From: Neomoorella stamsii | GTDB taxonomy: Bacteria; Bacillota; DSM-521; Neomoorellales; Neomoorellaceae | DNA: 64,000 nt | Reading direction: 5' to 3' | Assembly (NCBI RefSeq): GCF_002995805.1 | Contig: NZ_PVXL01000067.1 | Location: forward strand, 60,168-124,167 | In this document: in pieces, positions 1-7,637 of the stretch | Layout: every line of letters starts with the position of its first letter | Position numbering within the stretch: position 1 is the first letter of the stretch | Made by a program: the position numbers and the translations under genes | The notes under the pieces: model-generated | Seen by the model: the letters and a program-made list of their open reading frames with translations, nothing else | Told to the model about the DNA's origin: nothing | Database searches by the model: none

Positions 1-3000
1 GGGCGGCCTCGTCTGCAGCGCTACCGTTCCCGGTGCCTTTACTTACTATCTCCAGGTAACGGGTGAAAAAGGCCGCCGCTTCTACGCGGCTGACGGGCCG
101 GTCCGGGCGGAAGCTGCCGTCCTCGTAACCGGCGACCAGGCCGTGGGCCCGGGCCGCGGTCACGGCCGCCCGCGCCCATTCCGGGATGCTGGCCGCGTCG
201 CTGAAGGGCAGGGTTTCCCCGCCACCGGGCGCCCAGCCCGCCAGGCGGGCTAGTATTGCAACCAGTTCCACCCGCCGCAATGGGCTGTCCGGCCGGAAGC
301 TGCCGTCTTCATAGCCTGCCAGCAGGCCCCGGGCGGCTATTTTCTTGATGTCCTCCTCCGCCCAGTGGCCGCGAGTGTCCCAGAAGCCCTCTTCCAACGT
401 ATTGTCCAGGTCGATTTTCTGCCCTACCACGCCGCTCGTCGCCTGGTCCAGGGCCACCAGCAAGACGCTTTTTTCCCCGCCGGTTAAAAGCCGCTGGAAG
501 TCGCCCCTGGCGTCCAGGGTGATTACCTCCTGCCTGCCGTCGTCAAAGTTTAAGTACAAGCGGCTGGCGGTAGTGGTCCCTTTGAGGAGGACACCGCCTT
601 GCTGGGGCAGCACCGAAACAGCCAGTGCCGGCGGCTTGCTGCCGGGCAGCCCGGCGGCCGCCACCTGGGCCAGGATGGGTCCCTGGGGGCTTTCGAGCAG
701 GGTCAGGGTCACGGGTACCCAGGCCGGCAGGCCGGCGGCGTCCACCCGGTAGCCGTTTAAAGTGACCAGGGTGCGGTCGCTTAAGGTATAGCTACCGCCG
801 TCGGCGGTGCGCAAGACGCCCTTCTGCCCGTCAACGCCGGCCAGGACTTTAACGGTTTCCCCGGCCGGGGTGGCGACGTCAACCCGCCAGGCCTTCCCCT
901 GGCCGGGCACTGCCGTAAGGCGCACCCAGTCGCCCGGGGTCAGGGTAGCGGCGTTTATCGGGAGCCCCCACCGAAATACCTGGGTGCCGTCGTCAAGCTC
1001 AAAGAGGCGAAACTGGTTGGCAAAATCCATGAGGTAGAGGCTGCGCCGGTCTACACTCACATAAAGGACGCGGCCGTAGGTGACGGTGCTGTAAGCCGTC
1101 AGGTCAATTATCTCCCGGCTGCCCGGCATGAGATTCAGGGCCACCCAGTCGCCGGTGCGGATAAAGTTCATCTGCACCGGCTTGCCGTCGCGTTTGACCG
1201 GCGCACCGGGGAAGAGGGTGTAGGTAGCGCCCGTGGCCAGGGTGAGGCTGCTGCCGTCAACTCTGGCTACCTTTCCCAGGGCCAGTTCCCTTTTCACGGC
1301 GATGTATTCCACCAGGCCTGTTGCCGGGTCGAGGACCAGGCGCACGGCCATACCCGGCACCAGGGTCCCCGGTTCGGCCCGCCCGGCAGCGCCGTAAGGC
1401 AGGTCGGCCCTGCCGGCGTCTACCAGTTTGTCGGCAAAGGTAACGGCTGCATGGGAACTGAAGGTATAGGGGGCATCGCGTCCCAGGAGCCAGAGTTCTC
1501 GCTTTTCCAGGTCAATGCGGGCGAGAATGCCTTCCTTTTCCTGGTAGCCGGCCAGGACCCGCCAGAGGGTCTGGGTTGACGGATTGAGGGTGGCGGCCAG
1601 AGAAAAGCCGGGCGGCAGGTCCGCGGCTACGCCGGGACGGTTGTTAACAGCAAGGCTGCCGGTAGGATTGAGGTAGTAGCCCCCAGTGCGGGCCTGGCTG
1701 TTAATCTCTAGGAACAGATCGCCCTGGCTGGTCTCCAGGGCCTGGGCGCCGGTGGCCTGCCAGCGCCGGCCCACGATGTACAGGGTATGGGGCCCCAGGT
1801 AGGCGTCGGAGCCCGGCAGGATGGAAGCGGCACCGGCCGGGGCCACAGCGCCGTCGACGCAGTTTTTAATGCCCCCTGGCGGGGCGGTAATGGTGCGGCC
1901 TCCAGTTAAAGTTACCTGGTTGGCGCCAGGAACCCCGGCCACTACTCCTCGCTCAAGGAGCTGGCCAAAGGCCACGGCAAAATCCTGGACTGGCTGCCGG
2001 GTCCCGGGTAGAGCGCTTTTATTGATGGTTACGGCCCGTACTTTAACTGTATAAGTGCCGGGGGGCGGGTCTTTTATGTAAACTTTCTCCACGTTGTTGC
2101 TGTGATCGGCTTTGCCGGCACCGCTATAATCATTACCGAAAAACTGGCGGCCGTTGGGCGCAATTACCACCAGGTCCAGGTCGTTAACCAGGGCAGCCGC
2201 CGCCCCGGCTGGCGGCGCCGGGTCGGTCCAGGCCAAGGTAGCCTTGAAGGGTGCCGCTGCGGTAGTCACTTCGACCTGGAAGGTCATCTCCTCCCCGGCC
2301 GCCAGGCCCTGGCTGGCATCCACCAGGTGCATGGTCTTTTCCTCCAGGGCCAGCACCGTACCAGCGAGATCCAGGATACCGGGAAAAGCAGTCGATGGCC
2401 CGGCAGGCGGCGTCCAGGCGCCGTTGACCAGGGCGGCCTTGATAAGGGCAGCCGATGGATCGGCAAAGCCCTTTATTTTCAAGTACTGGCGCAAGACGGC
2501 CGCGGCACCGCCGGTCACAGCCGCCGCCTGGCTGGTGCCGCTCTGGACGTTATAGCTGGCATTGAGAGGGAAATTGCCTTCTACCAGGCGAGAGCGGGGG
2601 GCAACAATACCTGTGCCCGGCGCCAGGAGATCGGGCTTATAACGGCCGTCACCGGTGGGGCCGCGACTGGAGAAATCAGCCTGGCGGCGGGCGTCGCTGG
2701 CGTCAGGGCTGAAGGCCGGGCGCACGGACTCGCTCGCCCCTACCACCAGGGCGTTTTTGCTGTTGGCTTCGGTAGTAAGCGACCCCTGGACCGGCCCGCT
2801 GTTGCCGGCGCCGAAGATGGGAAGGAAGTCAGGGTACTGGCGGACAAAGTTGTCAATCTGGACGGCAGCATCGCGATAGGCGTTGGGACCGCCGCCCCAG
2901 CCGTCGACGTGAATGCGGACGCCAGCCTCATAGGCGGGGCGGAAGAGGCGGGTCAGATCTTCGGGGGGCGCCAGTTCGCCCCCGGAGTTTAACAGGCCCT

Positions 3001-3457
3001 GGAAATAGATGCTGGCTCCCGGGGCGATGCCGCGGTACTGGCCGTTTGATGCCGCACCTGTACCGGCGATAATACCGGCCAGATGGGTGCCGTGGCCGAC
3101 AGGGTCGTCGGCCTTCTCCCGGCCGGCCCAGCTCTTCAACATCAGCACTTTGGGCATCTGGCCGGGGGTGCTCTGCAGGTCGGCATGAATATCGCTCACG
3201 CTGCCTGCATCCAAGCCGCTGTCGGCTAAACCTACAATCTCGCCCTTGCCGGTAAGGCCGCTCGGCACCACTAGGCCCGGCGCCGCCAGGGGGCGGGCCC
3301 CGGTGATATCGGCGGCACGGTCGGTAAGGAAACCCCGGCCGTGCCAGCCGGGTGTAGGTCCCAGGAGGACTGCCAGCAGCAGGAACATGGAAAGTATAGT
3401 TACCCTGGCAGTGGTTTTCAGATTATGTAAACTCATGCCTATGAGTATACTCCTCAT
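1..3457 (-). CDS. SLH-anchored subtilisin-like serine protease (C-terminus outside window)
   Basis: The reading frame is open from an ATG at 3457 to the left edge, about 1150 codons, so the stop is missing. A hydrophobic segment near residues 19-33 looks like a signal peptide. The S8 catalytic triad is visible: Asp79 in ADSGLD, His122 in GHGTHLAG and Ser309 in SGTSQAAA. A long beta-rich region follows, then two S-layer homology repeats at about residues 1020-1075 and 1085-1145 (HWAEEDIKKIA, GYEDGSFRPD twice). SLH repeats normally bind pyruvylated secondary wall polymer, so this is inferred to be a secreted, wall-anchored protease. An in-frame ATG at 3436 is an alternative start; 3457 is preceded by GAGGAAA. 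A third SLH repeat may lie outside the window. Polymer-synthesis genes follow at 3641-5431. Confidence 0.9.
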   Translation of the reverse strand, partial: MRSILIGMSLHNLKTTARVTILSMFLLLAVLLGPTPGWHGRGFLTDRAADITGARPLAAPGLVVPSGLTGKGEIVGLADSGLDAGSVSDIHADLQSTPGQMPKVLMLKSWAGREKADDPVGHGTHLAGIIAGTGAASNGQYRGIAPGASIYFQGLLNSGGELAPPEDLTRLFRPAYEAGVRIHVDGWGGGPNAYRDAAVQIDNFVRQYPDFLPIFGAGNSGPVQGSLTTEANSKNALVVGASESVRPAFSPDASDARRQADFSSRGPTGDGRYKPDLLAPGTGIVAPRSRLVEGNFPLNASYNVQSGTSQAAAVTGGAAAVLRQYLKIKGFADPSAALIKAALVNGAWTPPAGPSTAFPGILDLAGTVLALEEKTMHLVDASQGLAAGEEMTFQVEVTTAAAPFKATLAWTDPAPPAGAAAALVNDLDLVVIAPNGRQFFGNDYSGAGKADHSNNVEKVYIKDPPPGTYTVKVRAVTINKSALPGTRQPVQDFAVAFGQLLERGVVAGVPGANQVTLTGGRTITAPPGGIKNCVDGAVAPAGAASILPGSDAYLGPHTLYIVGRRWQATGAQALETSQGDLFLEINSQARTGGYYLNPTGSLAVNNRPGVAADLPPGFSLAATLNPSTQTLWRVLAGYQEKEGILARIDLEKRELWLLGRDAPYTFSSHAAVTFADKLVDAGRADLPYGAAGRAEPGTLVPGMAVRLVLDPATGLVEYIAVKRELALGKVARVDGSSLTLATGATYTLFPGAPVKRDGKPVQMNFIRTGDWVALNLMPGSREIIDLTAYSTVTYGRVLYVSVDRRSLYLMDFANQFRLFELDDGTQVFRWGLPINAATLTPGDWVRLTAVPGQGKAWRVDVATPAGETVKVLAGVDGQKGVLRTADGGSYTLSDRTLVTLNGYRVDAAGLPAWVPVTLTLLESPQGPILAQVAAAGLPGSKPPALAVSVLPQQGGVLLKGTTTASRLYLNFDDGRQEVITLDARGDFQRLLTGGEKSVLLVALDQATSGVVGQKIDLDNTLEEGFWDTRGHWAEEDIKKIAARGLLAGYEDGSFRPDSPLRRVELVAILARLAGWAPGGGETLPFSDAASIPEWARAAVTAARAHGLVAGYEDGSFRPDRPVSRVEAAAFFTRYLEIVSKGTGNGSAADEAA

Positions 3458-3640
3458 CTCAAGCTTTTCCTCAAACTTCTCACAATGGTAACCAGTTAAG
3501 TTGCTGTTGTTATTAGCAGCTTGCATCCTGAAGCTGCAGCCGGGGCCAGGAAACACAGCAGTACGCTGCTCGCTTGAGGGTAAGGGATTGTTTAGCTTTC
3601 AGGCAATGAGGCTGGTCCTGGTGTATAGTGGGCATGGGAA

Positions 3641-4372
3641 TCAACCCCTCTTATGGGCCTGCCGCAGTACAACCAACATAAACTTCGGCAGGGCCAGCGT
3701 TCTTTTGACCCTCCCGGGCTCCTGAATCACCCGGTACAGCCACTCCAGGTTCAAGCGCTGCACCCAGGTCGGCGCCCGTTGCACCCGTCCCGCCAGGACA
3801 TCGAAACTACCCCCCACGCCCATGACCACCGGCACCTGGAGTTCTTCCAGGTGGCTGGCAATCCAGTATTCCTGTTTGGGGGCACCGAGGCCCACGAGGA
3901 GAATATGGGGCCGCGCCGCTTTGATAGCACCTATAAGTCCCGGTATTTCCCGGGATAACAGGTAACCATGGCTGGTGCCGGTCACCACAAGGCCGGGATG
4001 CTCCCTTTGCAATCTGGCAGCTGCCGCCTCAGCCACGCCGGGAGCGGCGCCATAGAGGTAAAAGCGCCAGCCCTGGCGGCCCCCCGCGGCCGCCAGGGCC
4101 TGGAGGAGGTCAATGCCCGTAACCCTTTCCGGCAGGGGCGTTCCCAGCTTCCGGGCCGCCCAGAGGATGCCGGCGCCATCGGCCGTCACCAGGTGCGCGC
4201 GGTTGATGAGGGCCTGGAGTTCAGGCTCACAGTAGGCCCGGTAGGCGATTTCAGCATTAAGGGTCACCACGTGATGGGGGGTACCGGCCCTGATAAACTC
4301 TGTCACCCTGGCCACAGCCCCGGCCAGGGTGAGGGCATCTACCCGGTTACCCAGGACATAGCAACTTGACAT
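3641..4372 (-). CDS. tagA: WecG/TagA/CpsF family glycosyltransferase
   Basis: This 243-residue protein matches the WecG/TagA (GT26) family, which transfers N-acetylmannosamine from UDP-ManNAc to undecaprenyl-PP-GlcNAc at the inner face of the membrane and commits the lipid to wall-polymer synthesis. Family features include the N-terminal TLNAEIAYRA segment, the TADGAGILWAARKLG motif near residues 83-97, the LVGLGAPKQEYWI motif near residues 157-169 and a basic C-terminus. The ATG is preceded by AAGGAGAAGG. The adjacent LCP ligase (4466-5431) and the UDP-GlcNAc 2-epimerase at 24859-26016, which makes UDP-ManNAc, support a role in a teichoic-acid-like or SLH-ligand polymer. The exact polymer is not shown. 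Confidence 0.88.
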   Translation of the reverse strand: MSSCYVLGNRVDALTLAGAVARVTEFIRAGTPHHVVTLNAEIAYRAYCEPELQALINRAHLVTADGAGILWAARKLGTPLPERVTGIDLLQALAAAGGRQGWRFYLYGAAPGVAEAAAARLQREHPGLVVTGTSHGYLLSREIPGLIGAIKAARPHILLVGLGAPKQEYWIASHLEELQVPVVMGVGGSFDVLAGRVQRAPTWVQRLNLEWLYRVIQEPGRVKRTLALPKFMLVVLRQAHKRG

Positions 4373-4465
4373 AAGATTACCTTCTCCTTCGCGGCAGGCA
4401 ATTAGGAGCGGTGGGAAGCGAGAGATATTGGGACAGGCGTCAGGCCTGGAACAGAGAGGCTTTCT

Positions 4466-5431
4466 TTACCGCAGGTTGGGAATAGCCGCCAGGGTTTCAG
4501 CCAGCTTCTTCTGGTCGACCAGGTAGTAGCTGATGCCGTTGATATACTTGCCTTCCCCCGGGACCAGGTGCGCGGTCACGTCACTGCCGTTTAGATCTTT
4601 CATGCTCAAGGCCAGGGAGAGCATTTCTTTGAGGCTGAGGTTGGTCTTGACCTCTTTACTGATTTCACTGACCAGTCTGGGTATCTTGGGAATGGTGCTC
4701 AGCCTTAAGGTTTGGTCAATGAGGGCCTGGAGGAATTTCTGCTGGCGGCCGATCCTGGTGATATCTCCTTCCGGGTCGTTGCGAAAACGCACGTAGCCCA
4801 GGGCATCGTAACCGTTCAAATGCTGTAAACCTGGGCGGAGATTAATGCCCTCTTCCGGGTAATACATGCGCTTGTCGACATTGATGTCGACGCCACCCAG
4901 GATGTCAATGATTTTTTCAAACCCCTGGAAGTCCACCTCGACATACTTCTCGATATGGGTACCCAGGAAATTATTGAGGGTATCCATTAACAGCCGGGGG
5001 CCGCCCAGGGCATGGGCGGCATTGATTTTATCATAGCCGTGGCCGGGTATTTTTACCTGCGTATCCCGCGGTATGGAGAGTAGATCAACCTGGGGTTTCC
5101 TGGGATCAAGGACCGCCAGGATAATGGTATCGGACCGGGAAGGCTCCTGGGGCTGGCGCCGGTCGATACCAATGAGAAGAATGGTCTGGGGCTGACCGGG
5201 TGCCGCCTCAGCCAGGCCGCTGCCGTCCTTATCTCCCTGGCCGGTAGCCAGGCCACCGGCCAGCCACAGGTTGGCCAGCCGGTAGCCGGCAAAGGCAAAG
5301 GCACCAAAGGTAAAAAAGGCCAGCAGGATTATACCGAAAATTAACAGTAAGGAGCTGCGGCGCTGCCGCCTGGCCAGGGCCGCCCCTTCACCCCAAAATT
5401 CAGTTTGATGCCTATCTGGTGTCGCCACCAT
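4466..5431 (-). CDS. LytR-CpsA-Psr (LCP) family cell-wall polymer ligase
   Basis: The 321-residue protein has a short cytoplasmic N-terminus, one membrane segment at about residues 29-52 and an extracytoplasmic LCP domain. Conserved LCP signatures are seen: LLIGIDRRQ, RSDTIILAVLDP, LLSIPRDTQVKIPG and YVRFRNDPEGDITRIGRQQ, with the Arg and Asp residues that bind the pyrophosphate lipid. LCP enzymes attach undecaprenyl-linked anionic polymers to peptidoglycan. I chose the ATG at 5431 because GGGGGAAGAGCTC precedes it. A longer open frame reaches 5596, but its extra 55 residues look non-coding. It lies just upstream of the WecG homologue, and a common role in secondary polymer assembly is inferred. 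Confidence 0.9.
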   Translation of the reverse strand: MVATPDRHQTEFWGEGAALARRQRRSSLLLIFGIILLAFFTFGAFAFAGYRLANLWLAGGLATGQGDKDGSGLAEAAPGQPQTILLIGIDRRQPQEPSRSDTIILAVLDPRKPQVDLLSIPRDTQVKIPGHGYDKINAAHALGGPRLLMDTLNNFLGTHIEKYVEVDFQGFEKIIDILGGVDINVDKRMYYPEEGINLRPGLQHLNGYDALGYVRFRNDPEGDITRIGRQQKFLQALIDQTLRLSTIPKIPRLVSEISKEVKTNLSLKEMLSLALSMKDLNGSDVTAHLVPGEGKYINGISYYLVDQKKLAETLAAIPNLR

Positions 5432-5664
5432 GAGCTCTTCCCCCAAACTTATAGACGCTAAATTAGCTCTCCTGGTTCCCCTGTCCGCAAAAATTTTTCT
5501 TCCTGACAAAGGAATGGGCGCCTGGCGCGCCCTTTGCAGTTCTGCTGTACCTGTACAGATTATCAACATGCGTCCTCGCCCCAGGCTGCCTGCCACTGCT
5601 ACCGGGAGTTTTCCTCCTGATAGGCACCAGGGGGCCGGCAGCAGCTACCCGGCAGGTAGACCAG

Positions 5665-6291
5665 TCATGGCCTGATGGTAATGGTCAGCGTAGCCTGGTC
5701 CCAGTCCACCCTGGCACCCAGGCCCTGGCTGATGACCCGCACCGGTACCATAGTCGTCCCATTTACCAGGGTGGCCGGCGCAGGAAGGTTATCTTTCCGG
5801 CCATCAAATGTACCGGTGGTGGTACCGATTTTCAGGATAACAGAGTGGGTCGCGGTGGTATAGCTGACAGTTTGCGTTGCTTCGTTATAATCAACTTTAG
5901 CCCCCAGGGCCTCGCCGATAAAGCGGAAGGGGACCATGGAGGTGCCATTGCCTGTCTGGTAGGGAGCAACCGGCAGCTGTTTGGCGGTGCTGCCTACATA
6001 AGCCGTCTTACTGCCTATAGTTAACTTAATCACCGGGCGCTGCTCCAGGGCAGTTATCCTGGCTTCCAGTTCAGCGATCTGCTTATTTATGTTATCAAGC
6101 TGCCCCTGTAACTCCCGGGTGCGGCTGTCGATGTAATTGTCGACATAAGATTTGGTCACCAGGGGATCCTGGTTGCTACCCGGCTCCGGTCCCCCGGCCT
6201 GGACTGACCGGCCGGCAAAATAAATGCCTGCGGCTATTATCAGGGCCAGGGGCAGGAGTATTTTCCAGTTGCGTAAGGAAGGTTGCTTCAT
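5665..6291 (-). CDS. Exported copper-amine-oxidase-N-like (stalk) domain protein
   Basis: This 208-residue protein starts at an ATG preceded by GAGGAGG. Residues 8-26 form a signal or anchor segment. A coiled coil follows at about residues 45-85 (LQGQLDNINKQIAELEARI). The C-terminal half carries the repeated pattern of the copper amine oxidase N-terminal / stalk domain: GTSMVPFRFIGEALGAKVDY and GTTMVPVRVISQGLGARVDW, each followed by a short beta stretch. Such domains are common on exported proteins of thermophilic Clostridia and appear to be structural or adhesive; no catalytic residues are visible. The longer open frame up to 6453 runs through repeat-containing intergenic DNA and is not used. 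Confidence 0.85.
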   Translation of the reverse strand: MKQPSLRNWKILLPLALIIAAGIYFAGRSVQAGGPEPGSNQDPLVTKSYVDNYIDSRTRELQGQLDNINKQIAELEARITALEQRPVIKLTIGSKTAYVGSTAKQLPVAPYQTGNGTSMVPFRFIGEALGAKVDYNEATQTVSYTTATHSVILKIGTTTGTFDGRKDNLPAPATLVNGTTMVPVRVISQGLGARVDWDQATLTITIRP

Positions 6292-6314
6292 ACTACCGGG
6301 CCTCCTCGTAACAT

Positions 6315-6345
6315 GGAAGTCACAAGCAGGAAGTCGGAAGTCAGA
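6315..6345. repeat. GAAGTC-type short intergenic repeat
   Basis: This 31-bp stretch (core GCAGGAAGTCGGAAGTCAGA) closely resembles 39745-39775 and, inverted, 39851-39878. It lies 24 bp before the start codon of the stalk-domain gene. Confidence 0.6.
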
Positions 6346-6388
6346 TTGCCTGTGAGAACTGATGATGCTAAAACATATCTGGTTTAAT

Positions 6389-6415
6389 TTCGACACAAAG
6401 GACGAGATTCCTGTT
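6389..6415 (-). promoter_or_regulatory. Candidate 0A-box plus AGGAAT motif
   Basis: On the minus strand the stretch reads AACAGGAATCTCGTC, three bases, then TGTGTCGAA. TGTCGAA (6389-6395) matches the Spo0A box core TGNCGAA. A related arrangement stands upstream of atpZ. It could regulate the stalk-domain gene. Spo0A binding is inference from the motif only. Confidence 0.35.
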
Positions 6416-6471
6416 AGCAATTTTTTTGTCCTGACGAGGAGAAATAATTGCAATTTTTTTTCAAGCTATAA

Positions 6472-6501
6472 TTCACAAAGTACCTGTCTTTGTGGTATAA
6501 T
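6472..6501 (+). promoter_or_regulatory. Promoter with a palindromic operator in its spacer
   Basis: TTCACA (6472-6477) and TATAAT (6496-6501) are 18 bp apart. A perfect 7-bp inverted repeat, CACAAAG (6474-6480) and CTTTGTG (6488-6494), fills the space between the two boxes, as expected of a repressor site. It would drive the small plus-strand gene at 6601. Confidence 0.6.
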
Positions 6502-6600
6502 AAGAATGGGGGTAACGAGAGATACTATTTAACAAACAATCTAGTTTTCCTGCAATTCCCCCGGTTTACTTATTTATAGCGAAGAAAGGAGGCATAAAAA

Positions 6601-6786
6601 ATGTTAAAGGACATCCAGCGCAATCTCCTCCGCGAACGCAAGGCGCTCTTGGAACAGTGGGCCTACGCCTCGGAAAGGGAACGGCCCCACCTGCTCGTCA
6701 GGATTATGGACATTGACGAGCAGCTTGAACTGGGCAAAAGCAAAAGCAGGCCCCAGGCCAGGCTTCCCAAGCGAAATGTGGTCTAG
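6601..6786 (+). CDS. Small charged protein of unknown function
   Basis: This 61-residue protein is not recognised. It is rich in Arg, Glu and Leu, and heptad-like spacing over residues 1-50 suggests a helical hairpin. It has no membrane segment and no Cys. The tail (residues 48-61) is basic. Support for a real gene is strong: AAAGGAGG seven bases before the ATG, a good promoter at 6472-6501 and a rho-independent terminator 13 bases after the stop. It is the only plus-strand gene in the window. It runs convergently toward tetR (6918-7499) and diverges from the stalk-domain gene. A role in binding protein or nucleic acid is possible but unsupported. Confidence 0.75.
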   Translation: MLKDIQRNLLRERKALLEQWAYASERERPHLLVRIMDIDEQLELGKSKSRPQARLPKRNVV

Positions 6787-6795
6787 GAGGAGTAA

Positions 6796-6826
6796 AAAGG
6801 CGCGGGTTTAAGCCGCGCTTTTTTTC
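6796..6826 (+). terminator. Rho-independent terminator
   Basis: Arms GCGCGG (6800-6805) and CCGCGC (6813-6818) enclose a 7-nt loop and are followed by seven T. Upstream A residues could let it act in the other direction for tetR as well. Confidence 0.85.
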
Positions 6827-6917
6827 TTGCCGCCCGGGGGAGGCAGGTAGGGCAGCGACCCCGGGACCGATATTGCGGGCGCCGGGTTAAGCGGCGGCAC
6901 CAGCAGCCGCGTCCCCC

Positions 6918-7499
6918 CTACCCGCCGATGCCCTGGAGAATCATCGCCGCAGCTTCGCTGGCGATGGCGGCCGGGTCGAAATCCATATCGCTATCAAAGA
7001 AAAGCTGGTGGCCCAGGGCGGCGATAAAGCCGACGATCAGGTTGGCAGCCATCCATGGTGACACCGGGCGCATCTCCCCCCGTTCGGCGGCTGCCTTGAG
7101 ATATGCAGCCATGCGCTGGAGTTTTTCCTGCTTGGCGGCGAAGAGCAACCTTTGGGTAGCAGCGTCTATAGGTGGGTGGTCACTTAAAAGAATTCTGGCA
7201 ATTTCCTGATGCGCCTGGAAGTAGCTCAGGCTTTCCCTAAAAAGGCGCTCCAGGAACCCGGCAAGGTCCGGTTCCTGGACCACTTTTAGCAGGTGGTCCA
7301 GGTGGGCGTTGAAAAGGTGCAGCAGTAGCTGCTGGAAGAGGTCCTTTTTACTGCGGAAATACTCGTAGACGGTCCCCTTCCCCACCCCGGCGGCCGCGGC
7401 GATGTCGGCTATTTTAGCCTGGTAAAAGCCGCGGGTGGCGAAGATCTCGGTGGCGGCGGCCAGGATCTGCTGGCGCTTGTCGCCTGTCGCGCGGGTCAT
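6918..7499 (-). CDS. TetR/AcrR family repressor of the adjacent efflux operon
   Basis: This 193-residue protein has a typical TetR N-terminal helix-turn-helix (residues about 8-55: QILAAATEIFATRGF, then GVGKGTVYEYFRSKKDLF) and an all-helical ligand-binding C-terminal domain. The ATG has GGGGAGAGG just upstream. It is the last gene of the MFP-RND-TetR cluster, 138 bp after the RND gene on the same strand. The cluster promoter carries a palindrome of TetR type (11958-11975), so autoregulated repression with release by a transported compound is the natural reading. The ligand is unknown. Confidence 0.9.
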   Translation of the reverse strand: MTRATGDKRQQILAAATEIFATRGFYQAKIADIAAAAGVGKGTVYEYFRSKKDLFQQLLLHLFNAHLDHLLKVVQEPDLAGFLERLFRESLSYFQAHQEIARILLSDHPPIDAATQRLLFAAKQEKLQRMAAYLKAAAERGEMRPVSPWMAANLIVGFIAALGHQLFFDSDMDFDPAAIASEAAAMILQGIGG

Positions 7500-7637
7500 A
7501 CCTCTCCCCTCCCCTTTCTCTTGCTTTTCATACCTGCCATTTACATTCCCGGCGCCGGCCTCCTCCCCGGGCGGGCCGCAGGCGGGTGCGGCCGGCGGCG
7601 GTTTATCCAGCCGCCGGGTACCGGGGAACCTCCGTAC

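Noticed and set aside
2102..2992. Long plus-strand open frame of 296 codons
   Set aside because: It is antisense to the subtilase gene, whose catalytic motifs and SLH repeats are clear; high GC creates such shadows.
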